Below, one piece after another: positions 7,792 to 13,260 of a stretch of 13,260 nt of DNA. Position numbers and translations under genes: made by a program. Source of the stretch: an uncultured Eubacteriales bacterium (GTDB lineage: Bacteria; Bacillota; Clostridia; Lachnospirales; Lachnospiraceae); contig USSL01000028.1 of NCBI GenBank assembly GCA_900557175.1, positions 1-13,260 on the forward strand, given 5' to 3'. Position 1 is the stretch's first letter; each line of letters starts with the position of its first letter. The notes under the pieces were generated by a model. It did not search any database. It worked only from the letters and a program-made list of their open reading frames with translations, and had not been told where the DNA came from.

Positions 7792-8247
7792 ATGGCATTT
7801 TTTGATGATTTAGGAAAGAAGATTTCATCTACAAGTCAGAATGTAAAGAATAAGGCGAAAGGATTTGTAGATATTACAGGGCTTAAAAGCCAGATTTCGG
7901 ATGAGGAGAAAAAGATAAACAAATATTATTCAAATCTCGGAAAATTATATTATGATACACAAAAGGATAATCCGGTGCCTGAACTTGCAGAACTTGTTTC
8001 AATGCTTAATGCAAGCTTTGCGCGGATCGATGAACTCAGAGAGATGATTACAAATATCGAAAATACAAAAACATGTCCAAATTGCGGTACGCCGATAGAG
8101 GACGATATGGTATTTTGTATTGGCTGCGGCGCCAAAATTGAGCGTGGGCAGTCACAGCCTCAGCCGACAAGATTTTGCATGAACTGCGGTGCGCCGATGG
8201 ATGACGACGCTATCTTTTGTATGCAGTGCGGTGCAAAGCAGGAGTAA
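7792..8247 (+). CDS. Small cytoplasmic protein with helical N-terminus and two C-terminal zinc ribbons
   Basis: Unnamed 151-residue protein without signal peptide or membrane helix. Residues 1-90 are helical and charged, with a likely coiled coil from about 34 to 90. Two zinc ribbons follow: C95, C98, C109, C112 and C129, C132, C143, C146, both of the CxxCG...FCxxCG type. The zinc-ribbon sequence is close to that of the two upstream membrane proteins but lies at the opposite end of the chain, so this could be a soluble partner of them; that is inference. It starts 15 nt after the preceding stop and ends 6 nt before the next gene, which supports one operon. A weak AGAGGTG ribosome site precedes the ATG. 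Confidence 0.8.
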   Translation: MAFFDDLGKKISSTSQNVKNKAKGFVDITGLKSQISDEEKKINKYYSNLGKLYYDTQKDNPVPELAELVSMLNASFARIDELREMITNIENTKTCPNCGTPIEDDMVFCIGCGAKIERGQSQPQPTRFCMNCGAPMDDDAIFCMQCGAKQE

Positions 8248-8253
8248 TCTTGA

Positions 8254-9906
8254 ATGAAGAAAATACATATTATCATTATGAGTATGCTTGCGGCAGCTTT
8301 GACTGCTGCAGGCGTATTTTCTATTGCTTTATGGCATCAAAATACGGAGTTGAAAAAATCACAGGCTCATTTAAGTCTTTTGCTTGAACAGGCGGAGAGC
8401 GAATGTGATGCGCTGAAAGTCCAGATCGGGCAGCTTCAGGAAGCAGCAGAAACCGAAAGCAAAACGACGGATTCAGCAGACGGGACAGAAGCTTCAACAG
8501 AAGTGTCCGGGGAGACAGAAACAAAAACAAATGGCAAAAAGATAGCGATTGATCCGGGACATCAAAGCAGCAGTGTCGATATGAGCGCCCTAGAACCATT
8601 GGGGCCCGGCTCAAATGAGATGAAAGCGAAAGCTTCCACGGGAACAACCGGCAGATATACCGGTGTTCCGGAGTATGAGCTGACACTTGAAATTTCAAAG
8701 AAACTTCGGACAGAGCTTGAAGCAAGAGGTTATGAGGTTGTCCTTACAAGGGAGGATAATGATACGGCCATCAGTAATAAGGAACGGGCACTTTTAGCTT
8801 ATGAGGCAGGCGCGGATATTTACGTACGCATTCATGCCAACGGAAGCGAGGATGCATCGGTGCACGGTGCAATGACAATGGTGCCGTCAGAAAACAATCC
8901 GTTTGTTGCCGATTTACATGAGGAAAGCTATAAGCTCGGTGAAAAAGTTATCAATGCATATTGCGCGTCAACAGGCATGGAAAATGACGGTGTGCACCTT
9001 TACGACAATATGACAGGCATCAATTGGAGTAAGATTCCGGTATTTATTTTGGAGATGGGCTATATGACAAATAAAACAGACGATACAAATATGCAGGATG
9101 AGGCGTATCAGAAAAAAATGGTTGCCGGTATAGCCGATGGCATTGATGATTATTTTGGATTTAAAGCGCCGGATGACGCGCTGGCCGCCCTGGATGACGC
9201 GCTGGCCGCCCCGGTCGAAGCACTTGTTGAACCGCAGCGGGCAAAAGGTGAGCGCTGGGCGGTTTATGCAGCCAAAGCCGGCGGCAGCATGCTCGTGTCA
9301 ACAGGCAGTCAGAAAATGCAGGCTGCCAGTCTGATTAAGCTTTATATTATGGGCGCTGTTTGTGAAAACTATGAGGCACTTTCAAAAAATACAGATACCG
9401 CGGTACTTGACAGACAGTTAGAGCAAATGATTACTGTCAGCGACAATGATGCAGCCAATAAGCTGACATCACTTTTGGGCGGCGGCGATGCGGCAGTCGG
9501 CAGAGATTTAGTCAATGAGTTTTGTGCGAAGCACGGTTATAGTGATACATCGATGGGACGAATGCTTCTTGAGGTTAATCCAACAGGTGAAAATTATACG
9601 TCAGTGACAGACTGCGGACAGTTTCTTAATGATATATACAGCGGAAGCCTTGAGGGCTCAGAGGCAATGCTTGAACTTTTAAAGGCGCAGCAGCGCACCG
9701 GAAAGATACCGGCAGGTGTCCCTGAAAATATTGTGACAGCCAATAAGACAGGTGAGCTTTCTGATGTGGAAAATGACGCTGCCATCGTCTATGCAAAAAA
9801 TGGCGCTTATATATTGTGCGTCATGTCGGAAAACCTTGTTTCCACAGCCGATGCGCGGGATTTAATCGTGAAAATTTCAGAGAAAATCTATGAAGGCTAT
9901 ATGTAA
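8254..9906 (+). CDS. Secreted N-acetylmuramoyl-L-alanine amidase fused to class A beta-lactamase-like serine hydrolase
   Basis: A 550-residue two-enzyme fusion. An N-terminal hydrophobic segment (about 4-27) exports or anchors it, and a short coiled coil follows (about 29-66). The Amidase_3 domain (about 96-290) has the zinc ligands H103 (in DPGHQ), E140 and H194 (in RIHANGS) and the catalytic-type E267 (in LEMGYMTN). This family cuts the bond between muramic acid and the peptide stem. After an Ala/Asp-rich linker (307-319), residues about 330-550 carry penicillin-interacting serine enzyme motifs: S359-L-I-K362, S396-D-N398 and K498-T-G500. E440 sits roughly where the omega-loop glutamate of class A enzymes would be, but the surrounding motif is not the standard one, so true beta-lactamase activity is uncertain; a D,D-peptidase-like role is possible. 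GGAG overlapping the previous stop suggests coupled translation. Confidence 0.85.
   Translation: MKKIHIIIMSMLAAALTAAGVFSIALWHQNTELKKSQAHLSLLLEQAESECDALKVQIGQLQEAAETESKTTDSADGTEASTEVSGETETKTNGKKIAIDPGHQSSSVDMSALEPLGPGSNEMKAKASTGTTGRYTGVPEYELTLEISKKLRTELEARGYEVVLTREDNDTAISNKERALLAYEAGADIYVRIHANGSEDASVHGAMTMVPSENNPFVADLHEESYKLGEKVINAYCASTGMENDGVHLYDNMTGINWSKIPVFILEMGYMTNKTDDTNMQDEAYQKKMVAGIADGIDDYFGFKAPDDALAALDDALAAPVEALVEPQRAKGERWAVYAAKAGGSMLVSTGSQKMQAASLIKLYIMGAVCENYEALSKNTDTAVLDRQLEQMITVSDNDAANKLTSLLGGGDAAVGRDLVNEFCAKHGYSDTSMGRMLLEVNPTGENYTSVTDCGQFLNDIYSGSLEGSEAMLELLKAQQRTGKIPAGVPENIVTANKTGELSDVENDAAIVYAKNGAYILCVMSENLVSTADARDLIVKISEKIYEGYM
9172..9210 (+). repeat. 21-bp direct repeat in the inter-domain linker
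   Basis: An 18-bp sequence at 9172-9189 recurs exactly at 9193-9210, separated by CTG. It encodes two copies of an Asp-Asp-Ala-Leu-Ala-Ala unit. It is GC-rich compared with its surroundings and marks the junction between the amidase and serine hydrolase domains. Confidence 0.9.
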
Positions 9907-9914
9907 ATTCACCG

Positions 9915-9943
9915 TTTACTTAAAATCTACATTGTTGTATAAT
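9915..9943 (+). promoter_or_regulatory. Possible promoter for the 10033 gene
   Basis: -35 TTTACT (9915-9920), a 17-nt spacer and a perfect -10 TATAAT (9938-9943). Initiation near 9950 would fall inside the left arm of the terminator hairpin that follows, leaving a weaker hairpin at the 5' end of the transcript. Spacing and -10 are good, the -35 is moderate. Confidence 0.45.
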
Positions 9944-9945
9944 AG

Positions 9946-9978
9946 ATACAGCGTCGGTTTTCCGGCGCTGTATTTTCT
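9946..9978 (+). terminator. Intrinsic terminator of the zinc-ribbon/amidase operon
   Basis: A 12-bp stem (9946-9957 with 9962-9973, one T-G wobble), a TTTT loop and a TTTCT tail, 39 nt after the amidase stop. It is GC-rich in the inner half of the stem. This is the clearest plus-strand terminator in the window. Confidence 0.9.
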
Positions 9979-10032
9979 ATATTATAATAGGAAGCTTTGC
10001 GTTTATTATAAACCACAAAAGGAGAAAAGATA

Positions 10033-10410
10033 ATGCGGCAGAGATATGAGATTATAAGTCATCTCAAGATGAAAGACTGGAAAAAGCAGTGGAGTGAAAG
10101 TATTGTTGAATATACAAGAGAAAACAAGAGAAAGTATGTGGCTCAAAACTGCTATTTCGGAGAATTTACGAGCAGTGATGAGTTTTATGTTTTTTATCAC
10201 GGAGAATTTCAAAATGCGCTGATGGCAACTTATTTTAAAGGAAAAGTTGAGCAGACACCGGAAGGATGCAAAATTACAGGCACATTTTCAAAGCGGAGAA
10301 CTGCCATGATATTTTTGTATTTTGCCACTGTGCTCACTGGTTTTACAGCGGCGGTATTTTTAACAACAGGACAGGGCTGTGTACATACGCAGCCCTGTTT
10401 GGCATTATAA
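10033..10410 (+). CDS. Unrecognised small protein, probably C-terminally shortened
   Basis: A 125-residue protein I do not recognise. Residues 1-93 look soluble and mixed helix/strand, with many basic and aromatic residues. A hydrophobic stretch (about 93-112) would be one membrane helix. The last 13 residues are encoded by a GC-rich hairpin (10371-10398) and look unlike the tail of a natural membrane protein. In proteins of this general shape a second helix often follows, so the gene may be truncated or fused to foreign sequence near 10370. A GGAGA ribosome site 7 nt upstream makes the ATG credible, and a possible promoter is at 9915-9943. The GATC-poor composition matches the upstream region and not the downstream one. 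Confidence 0.6.
   Translation: MRQRYEIISHLKMKDWKKQWSESIVEYTRENKRKYVAQNCYFGEFTSSDEFYVFYHGEFQNALMATYFKGKVEQTPEGCKITGTFSKRRTAMIFLYFATVLTGFTAAVFLTTGQGCVHTQPCLAL
10371..10398 (+). terminator. Hairpin within the last codons of the 10033 gene, terminator-like
   Basis: Arms 10371-10379 and 10390-10398 pair perfectly over 9 bp, extended by one wobble and one G-C pair to 11 bp with a 6-nt loop. Only three T bases follow (10398-10400), so termination may be weak. It overlaps the C-terminal coding part and the stop lies 10 nt after it. Confidence 0.5.
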
Positions 10411-10426
10411 CGGAGGTGAGGGCAGA

Positions 10427-10738
10427 TTGCTGAAATGGATGAAAAACTATTACATAGGAAATGATGTAAAAAATCCTACTAGAATAAGAACCAGGATCAC
10501 TGCTGGTAAATTCGTGCCGGATATCTACGTTGTTACTTTGTCTGATAATCCCGGAAATATTTTGGAAATTCTTCCCGCAGGCATGCTTGTACAGCGAAGC
10601 GCCAGAGCCACCTGTCCTTTGATCGTTGGAATGGCCAGAGGGAAATCCGGTGCTATACAGATGGTACAGGATATGATCGAACAGGTTTATACCGAAACTG
10701 GAAATTTTAAAATAAAAGAATATCTGAAAAACAGGTGA
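10427..10738 (+). CDS. Unrecognised 103-residue protein upstream of ytfI-ytfJ
   Basis: I cannot assign a family. A TTG start at 10427 is preferred because a GGAGGTGA ribosome site (10412-10419) ends 7 nt before it. The in-frame ATG at 10439 is too far from that site, and the ATG at 10379 lies inside the hairpin of the preceding gene. The protein is soluble and basic, with an alternating strand/turn middle (about 20-60), a Gly-Met-Ala-Arg-Gly-Lys-Ser-Gly stretch (about 71-78) and a helical C-terminus. It ends 4 nt before the DUF2953 gene, so it is probably co-transcribed with the ytfI-ytfJ pair; a sporulation link is inferred from position only. GATC sites become frequent from here on. Confidence 0.7.
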   Translation: MLKWMKNYYIGNDVKNPTRIRTRITAGKFVPDIYVVTLSDNPGNILEILPAGMLVQRSARATCPLIVGMARGKSGAIQMVQDMIEQVYTETGNFKIKEYLKNR

Positions 10739-10742
10739 ACCA

Positions 10743-11804
10743 ATGCTGCATATATTATGGCTGATAATAAAATGGATATTGATCCTTCTGGGGATCCTGA
10801 TCGGGCTGATTCTTATGATCCTGCTGCTTCTTTTATTCTGTCCGATCAGATACAGAGGGAAAATAAAAAAAGACCGAACGGATAGTCTTCGGGAAATACA
10901 TGCTTTCGGTGAAGTGAGCTGGCTGCTTCATATAATTTCTGCACAGGTATTCTGGGAGCAGGGCGTTCTGAAAACAAAATTATGTTTTTTAGGGATTCCT
11001 TTGGAAAAATTTAAAAATCTGTTTCGTAAAAAAAAGAAACCTAGATCTCTTTCCAACTCCGGAAATCAAAATGCCAAAAAACAGGCAGAGGCTTCCAGAA
11101 GCCATGAAAAGACATCAAAAAACGAAAATCAGAACGATACCGCAGAGCTGCAAATGTCTGAGCCGCAGGAAGATACTGTTGAAGATATAAATGAAATTTT
11201 GGAAAATGTAATAATGGAGCCGATATCGATTTCCGAAGAAATATCGGAAGATGAAAAGAAGCTTCGGACAAAGATTGCAGATTTAATTTTGAATATAGTG
11301 GGAAGAATAAAAACTGCAGTTGGAAATCTGATCCGAATCGTACAGAATTTTCTTGGAATGCCCAAAAGGATTCTGAAAAAAATGCAAAGTCTTGCATTAA
11401 CAATCCGGAATTTCTGTGATAAGATAAACTGGTGGAAGGAATTTTTAGACCATCCCCGAACCAGAGAGGCTCTTTCCTTTCTGTGTAAAAATGCAAAAAA
11501 ACTGATTTATCATGTGCTTCCGACAAGGATCACCGGAAAAATCACATTTGGCAATGAAGATCCGGCAGTTACAGGTATGGTATTGGCTGTATTAGGAATG
11601 ACGATTCCTTTTCATAAAAACAAGATCGAAGTAGCGCCCCTTTTTGATGATGAAAATGTTCTTGAGGGAGAGATCATGTTAAAAGGAAGGATTTATGGAA
11701 TTGTAGTTCTCACAACAGCAGCGAAGCTTTATTTCAATAAAAATATAAAATACGTCATCCACCGATGGAGACATAAGGAGGTAAATCATGGAGAAAGAGA
11801 ATAA
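10743..11804 (+). CDS. ytfI: DUF2953 membrane protein, YtfI-like
   Basis: A 353-residue protein with a strong N-terminal membrane helix (about 4-32) followed by the C-P-I-R-Y sequence typical of the start of DUF2953 proteins. A long charged middle (about 98-180) is rich in Lys, Glu, Asn and Ser. The C-terminal part (about 245-350) contains the ITGKITFGNEDPA segment and a predicted strand-rich region. In Bacillus subtilis ytfI stands directly before ytfJ, and the same order is kept here with a 17-bp overlap into the next gene. The role is unknown beyond association with the sporulation gene. The AGGTGA that overlaps the upstream stop serves as ribosome site. The symbol rests on gene order plus the N-terminal motif. 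Confidence 0.75.
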   Translation: MLHILWLIIKWILILLGILIGLILMILLLLLFCPIRYRGKIKKDRTDSLREIHAFGEVSWLLHIISAQVFWEQGVLKTKLCFLGIPLEKFKNLFRKKKKPRSLSNSGNQNAKKQAEASRSHEKTSKNENQNDTAELQMSEPQEDTVEDINEILENVIMEPISISEEISEDEKKLRTKIADLILNIVGRIKTAVGNLIRIVQNFLGMPKRILKKMQSLALTIRNFCDKINWWKEFLDHPRTREALSFLCKNAKKLIYHVLPTRITGKITFGNEDPAVTGMVLAVLGMTIPFHKNKIEVAPLFDDENVLEGEIMLKGRIYGIVVLTTAAKLYFNKNIKYVIHRWRHKEVNHGERE

Positions 11805-12159
11805 TTTCAAAGATACCGTGAATTCATTATTTAAAGGAATGGATGGCTTTGTATCGGCCAAAACAGTGGTTGGCGATGCCATTCATGTAGGTGATACCAT
11901 TATCCTTCCTCTGGTCGATGTATCCTTCGGCGTGGGAGCCGGAGCTTTTGAAGGGGACAAGAAGAATAACGGCGGCGGAGGTCTTGCCGGAAAGATGTCT
12001 CCCTGTGCAGTACTTGTGATCCAGAATGGAAGCACCAAACTTGTAAACGTAAAAAATCAGGATGGCCTTACCAAGGTTCTGGATATGGTGCCGGATTTTG
12101 TGAACCGTTTTGCGCCAGGTGCAGGCAATGCTGAGGATACGGACGGGAAAGAAGAGTAG
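11788..12159 (+). CDS. ytfJ: GerW family sporulation protein (YtfJ-like)
   Basis: A 123-residue protein with the GerW/YtfJ pattern: an acidic helical N-terminus, the KTVVGDAIHVGDTIILPLVD segment (about 26-45), a FGVGAGAF motif (about 48-55), a glycine run (about 62-68), a Ser-Pro-Cys-Ala-Val-Leu-Val-Ile strand and a C-terminal amphipathic helix with Pro-Asp-Phe. Members are made in spore formers; in B. subtilis the protein is associated with forespore development and germination in L-alanine. It overlaps the upstream gene by 17 bp and has its own AGGAGG site inside that gene. This is good evidence that the host belongs to spore-forming Clostridia or descends from them. Confidence 0.88.
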   Translation: MEKENNFKDTVNSLFKGMDGFVSAKTVVGDAIHVGDTIILPLVDVSFGVGAGAFEGDKKNNGGGGLAGKMSPCAVLVIQNGSTKLVNVKNQDGLTKVLDMVPDFVNRFAPGAGNAEDTDGKEE

Positions 12160-12219
12160 TATTTCATTTAGATTTCATGCATATACTGTAATAAAAAAAC
12201 AGGAAATGAGCAGACAGGA

Positions 12220-12357
12220 GTGGGAAAGCTAACTGGTTTTATGCTGTTTTTTATTGGTGTGGGCATGGTTCTTGGTATCCTTATTACAGAGAATTTTATT
12301 GTGATCGCAATGGCAGTCATATGTCTGCTATGCGGATATCATATGTTTTGCAGATAA
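12220..12357 (+). CDS. 45-residue hydrophobic membrane protein
   Basis: GTG at 12220 opens a 45-codon frame ending with TAA at 12355-12357. It encodes a short basic start (Gly-Lys-Leu), two hydrophobic stretches (about 7-22 and 25-39) around a short polar turn, and a C-terminal Gly-Tyr-x-x-Phe-Cys-Arg end. Tiny membrane proteins of this shape are common in Clostridia. The ribosome site is weak: AGGAA at 12201-12205 is about 14 nt upstream. An alternative ATG at 12241 has AGGAG (12216-12220) 20 nt upstream. The frame fills the gap between ytfJ and a terminator that begins at its own stop codon, which argues that it is real. Function unknown. Confidence 0.6.
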   Translation: MGKLTGFMLFFIGVGMVLGILITENFIVIAMAVICLLCGYHMFCR

Positions 12358-12390
12358 GCGGGAAGTGTGCACCTGGCATACTTCCCGCTT
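12356..12390 (+). terminator. Hairpin ending the ytf operon
   Basis: A 15-bp stem (12356-12370 with 12376-12390, one G-T wobble) and a 5-nt loop. It starts within the stop codon of the 45-residue gene. The T-rich tail is poor (GTGATTT), so efficiency may be moderate. It converges with the rpmB terminator. Confidence 0.7.
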
Positions 12391-12412
12391 GTGATTTATC
12401 TGTCTTAAAGAT

Positions 12413-12442
12413 AAAAAAACAGCCCCCGCATTCTACGGGGGC
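12413..12442 (-). terminator. Intrinsic terminator of rpmB
   Basis: A minus-strand stem of seven pairs, all G-C (12436-12442 with 12422-12428), with a 7-nt loop and seven U bases (A run at 12413-12419 on the plus strand), 13 nt after the rpmB stop. Confidence 0.9.
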
Positions 12443-12454
12443 ATACGATATTAC

Positions 12455-12643
12455 TTACGCTCTTTCAACTTTTCCGGATCTTAAACAAGAAGTACATACA
12501 TACATTTTCTTTGCTCCGCCGGCAGTTGTTTTTACTCTGACGGATTTAACGTTAGATTTCCACATTTTGTTGGATCTTCTATGGGAATGACTCACATTGT
12601 TTCCGAAATGAGCTCCTTTATCGCAGATTGCACATTTAGCCAT
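12455..12643 (-). CDS. rpmB: 50S ribosomal protein L28
   Basis: A 62-residue large-subunit ribosomal protein. The N-terminus MAKCAICDKG and the C-terminal YVCTSC segment give two CxxC pairs (C4, C7 and C50, C53), the zinc-binding form of L28. The middle carries the basic SHRRSNKMWK motif typical of the family. ATG at 12643-12641 is preferred over an upstream in-frame ATG at 12652-12650 because AAAGGAGGTG lies just before it and overlaps the upstream candidate. It has its own promoter (12674-12702) and terminator (12413-12442), so it is monocistronic. The length is normal for the family. Confidence 0.95.
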   Translation of the reverse strand: MAKCAICDKGAHFGNNVSHSHRRSNKMWKSNVKSVRVKTTAGGAKKMYVCTSCLRSGKVERA

Positions 12644-12673
12644 GAATAGCACCTCCTTTTATCAACAGTCACC

Positions 12674-12702
12674 ATTTTAACAGATGAACTGCTCTTTTGC
12701 AA
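12674..12702 (-). promoter_or_regulatory. Predicted sigma-A promoter of rpmB
   Basis: On the minus strand, -35 TTGCAA (12702-12697), a 17-nt spacer and -10 TAAAAT (12679-12674), about 30 nt upstream of the rpmB ATG. Start of transcription near 12667 would leave a short leader containing the strong ribosome site. Confidence 0.75.
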
Positions 12703-12969
12703 GCAAAAAAAGGAAATTTATCAAAAATTCTGCAAAGAGTTTTAAGGAAAGTATTCCATACCTCCGGGAACAGGGCGGATCATGGTGAAATTAAGCGTTG
12801 TGTGTATGGTTTAGATCAATTTGAAACATAGAAAATTACCCAGTGCGAATTAATTTATCGTTTTTTCTTTGACCTGGTCTCTTTCCTGAATCGGAATAGA
12901 ACATATTCTTGCTGAACTGGCATATGAGGATAGGAAAAACGGGAAAATGCAAAAGAATTTGGCAGGTAG
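12703..12969. other. AT-rich intergenic stretch without recognised gene
   Basis: Between the rpmB promoter and the MmcQ/YjbR gene control region I see no supported gene, RNA or strong hairpin. Short open frames on both strands lack ribosome sites and family resemblance. A remnant gene cannot be excluded. Confidence 0.5.
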
Positions 12970-12995
12970 TTCGGAATCCGAAAATGTGGTATGAT
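12970..12995 (+). promoter_or_regulatory. Possible extended -10 promoter with adjoining palindrome
   Basis: TATGAT at 12990-12995 is preceded by TG plus one base, an extended -10 pattern. No good -35 is present. A perfect palindrome TTCGG-AAT-CCGAA lies at 12970-12982, where a regulator could act in place of a -35 contact. It is about 40 nt upstream of the GTG at 13036. Confidence 0.4.
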
Positions 12996-13035
12996 TATAG
13001 GTAGGATATCAGAAACGTCAGGAGTTGAATAGATT

Positions 13036-13260
13036 GTGAAGACGGAAGAAATCTTTAAATATGTGCAGAAACAGTACGGAACAGTCCCAGAATATTTATG
13101 GAGTAAATCGCCAGACAGTGCAGTACTTCGACATAAAAACGGAAAATGGTATGCAGTGATCATGACTGTCGAAAAATCAAAACTGGGATTAGAAGGAAAA
13201 AATCCGGTTGATATCATGGATGTAAAGTGTGATCCGGACATGACGAATATGATTATTCAG
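13036..13260 (+). CDS. MmcQ/YjbR family protein, N-terminal part, cut by window edge
   Basis: 75 codons are visible and the frame is open to the right edge; the family is usually about 110-120 residues. The order of motifs fits MmcQ/YjbR (DUF419): a helical start, the LWSKSPDSAVLRH segment, then GKWYAVIM, and a Val-Asp-Ile-Met-Asp-Val-Lys-Cys-Asp-Pro stretch. YjbR adopts a fold like the C-terminal DNA-binding domain of some phage proteins, but the cellular role is not established. The GTG start at 13036 is supported by AGGAG at 13020-13024, spaced 11 nt, slightly long. It is transcribed away from rpmB. Confidence 0.75.
   Translation, partial: MKTEEIFKYVQKQYGTVPEYLWSKSPDSAVLRHKNGKWYAVIMTVEKSKLGLEGKNPVDIMDVKCDPDMTNMIIQ

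Noticed and set aside
8321..8725. 134-residue minus-strand open frame
   Set aside because: Shadow of the amidase gene; no start signals and no family resemblance.
10379..10738. Longer version of the 103-residue gene starting at ATG 10379
   Set aside because: That start lies in the hairpin of the preceding gene without a ribosome site, whereas TTG 10427 has an ideal one.
11041..11526. 161-residue open frame on the minus strand
   Set aside because: It lies fully inside the ytfI-like gene on the other strand, has no ribosome site and reads as a Phe/Ser-rich shadow of Lys/Glu-rich coding sequence.
12206..12232. ATG-started reading frame before the 45-residue gene
   Set aside because: It stops after eight codons and is in a different frame; it could only be a leader peptide, with nothing to support that.
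12855..13241. 128-residue minus-strand open frame
   Set aside because: Antisense to the MmcQ/YjbR gene, which has recognisable motifs; the minus-strand product has none.
1..13260. tRNA, rRNA, insertion sequence or phage genes
   Set aside because: None seen: no transposase or integrase motif, no cloverleaf-like stretch and no long terminal inverted repeats.

Overview
The window reads as chromosomal DNA of a low-to-moderate GC Gram-positive anaerobe of the class Clostridia, most likely Lachnospiraceae. The basis is the strong AGGAGG-type ribosome sites, the GTG and TTG starts, an EF-G-like second GTPase, a ytfI-ytfJ (DUF2953/GerW) sporulation pair, several zinc-ribbon membrane proteins including a YARHG-domain protein, and a CXXC-type ribosomal protein L28. 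This is family-level recognition by eye; no database search was possible.

Layout. (1) Positions 1-1920, minus strand: end of an aromatic amino acid operon, tyrA (prephenate dehydrogenase with ACT domain) followed by aroA (EPSP synthase, cut by the left edge). (2) 1921-2121: divergent control region with a good sigma-A type promoter on each strand. (3) 2122-4203: an EF-G-like translational GTPase (fusA2 type). (4) 4277-9906: a tight four-gene operon, the most unusual part of the window. It encodes two membrane proteins with cytoplasmic zinc ribbons, matching Tyr-Asp-Gly/Ser repeat linkers, one membrane helix and different outer domains (YARHG; propeller-like). A small soluble protein with a helical N-terminus and two zinc ribbons follows, and then a secreted fusion of N-acetylmuramoyl-L-alanine amidase with a class A beta-lactamase-like serine hydrolase. 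A promoter inside the last codons of fusA2 and a hairpin just before the first gene probably set its expression; a strong terminator closes it at 9946-9978. (5) 10033-10410: a small protein that looks shortened, whose last codons form a hairpin. (6) 10427-12357: an unrecognised gene, ytfI-like, ytfJ/gerW-like and a 45-residue membrane protein, probably one operon. (7) 12455-12643, minus: rpmB. (8) 13036-end: start of an MmcQ/YjbR-family gene.

The four-gene operon joins cytoplasmic zinc-ribbon modules to extracytoplasmic sensor-like domains and a two-domain peptidoglycan enzyme, so an envelope sensing or wall-remodelling module is the best inference; no function is proven. A second notable signal is compositional: the tetranucleotide GATC is rare up to about 10.4 kb (about 15 hand-counted) and frequent after it (about 22 in 2.8 kb). 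The change coincides with the shortened gene at 10033-10410, which suggests a transfer boundary or a chimeric assembly join near 10.4 kb.
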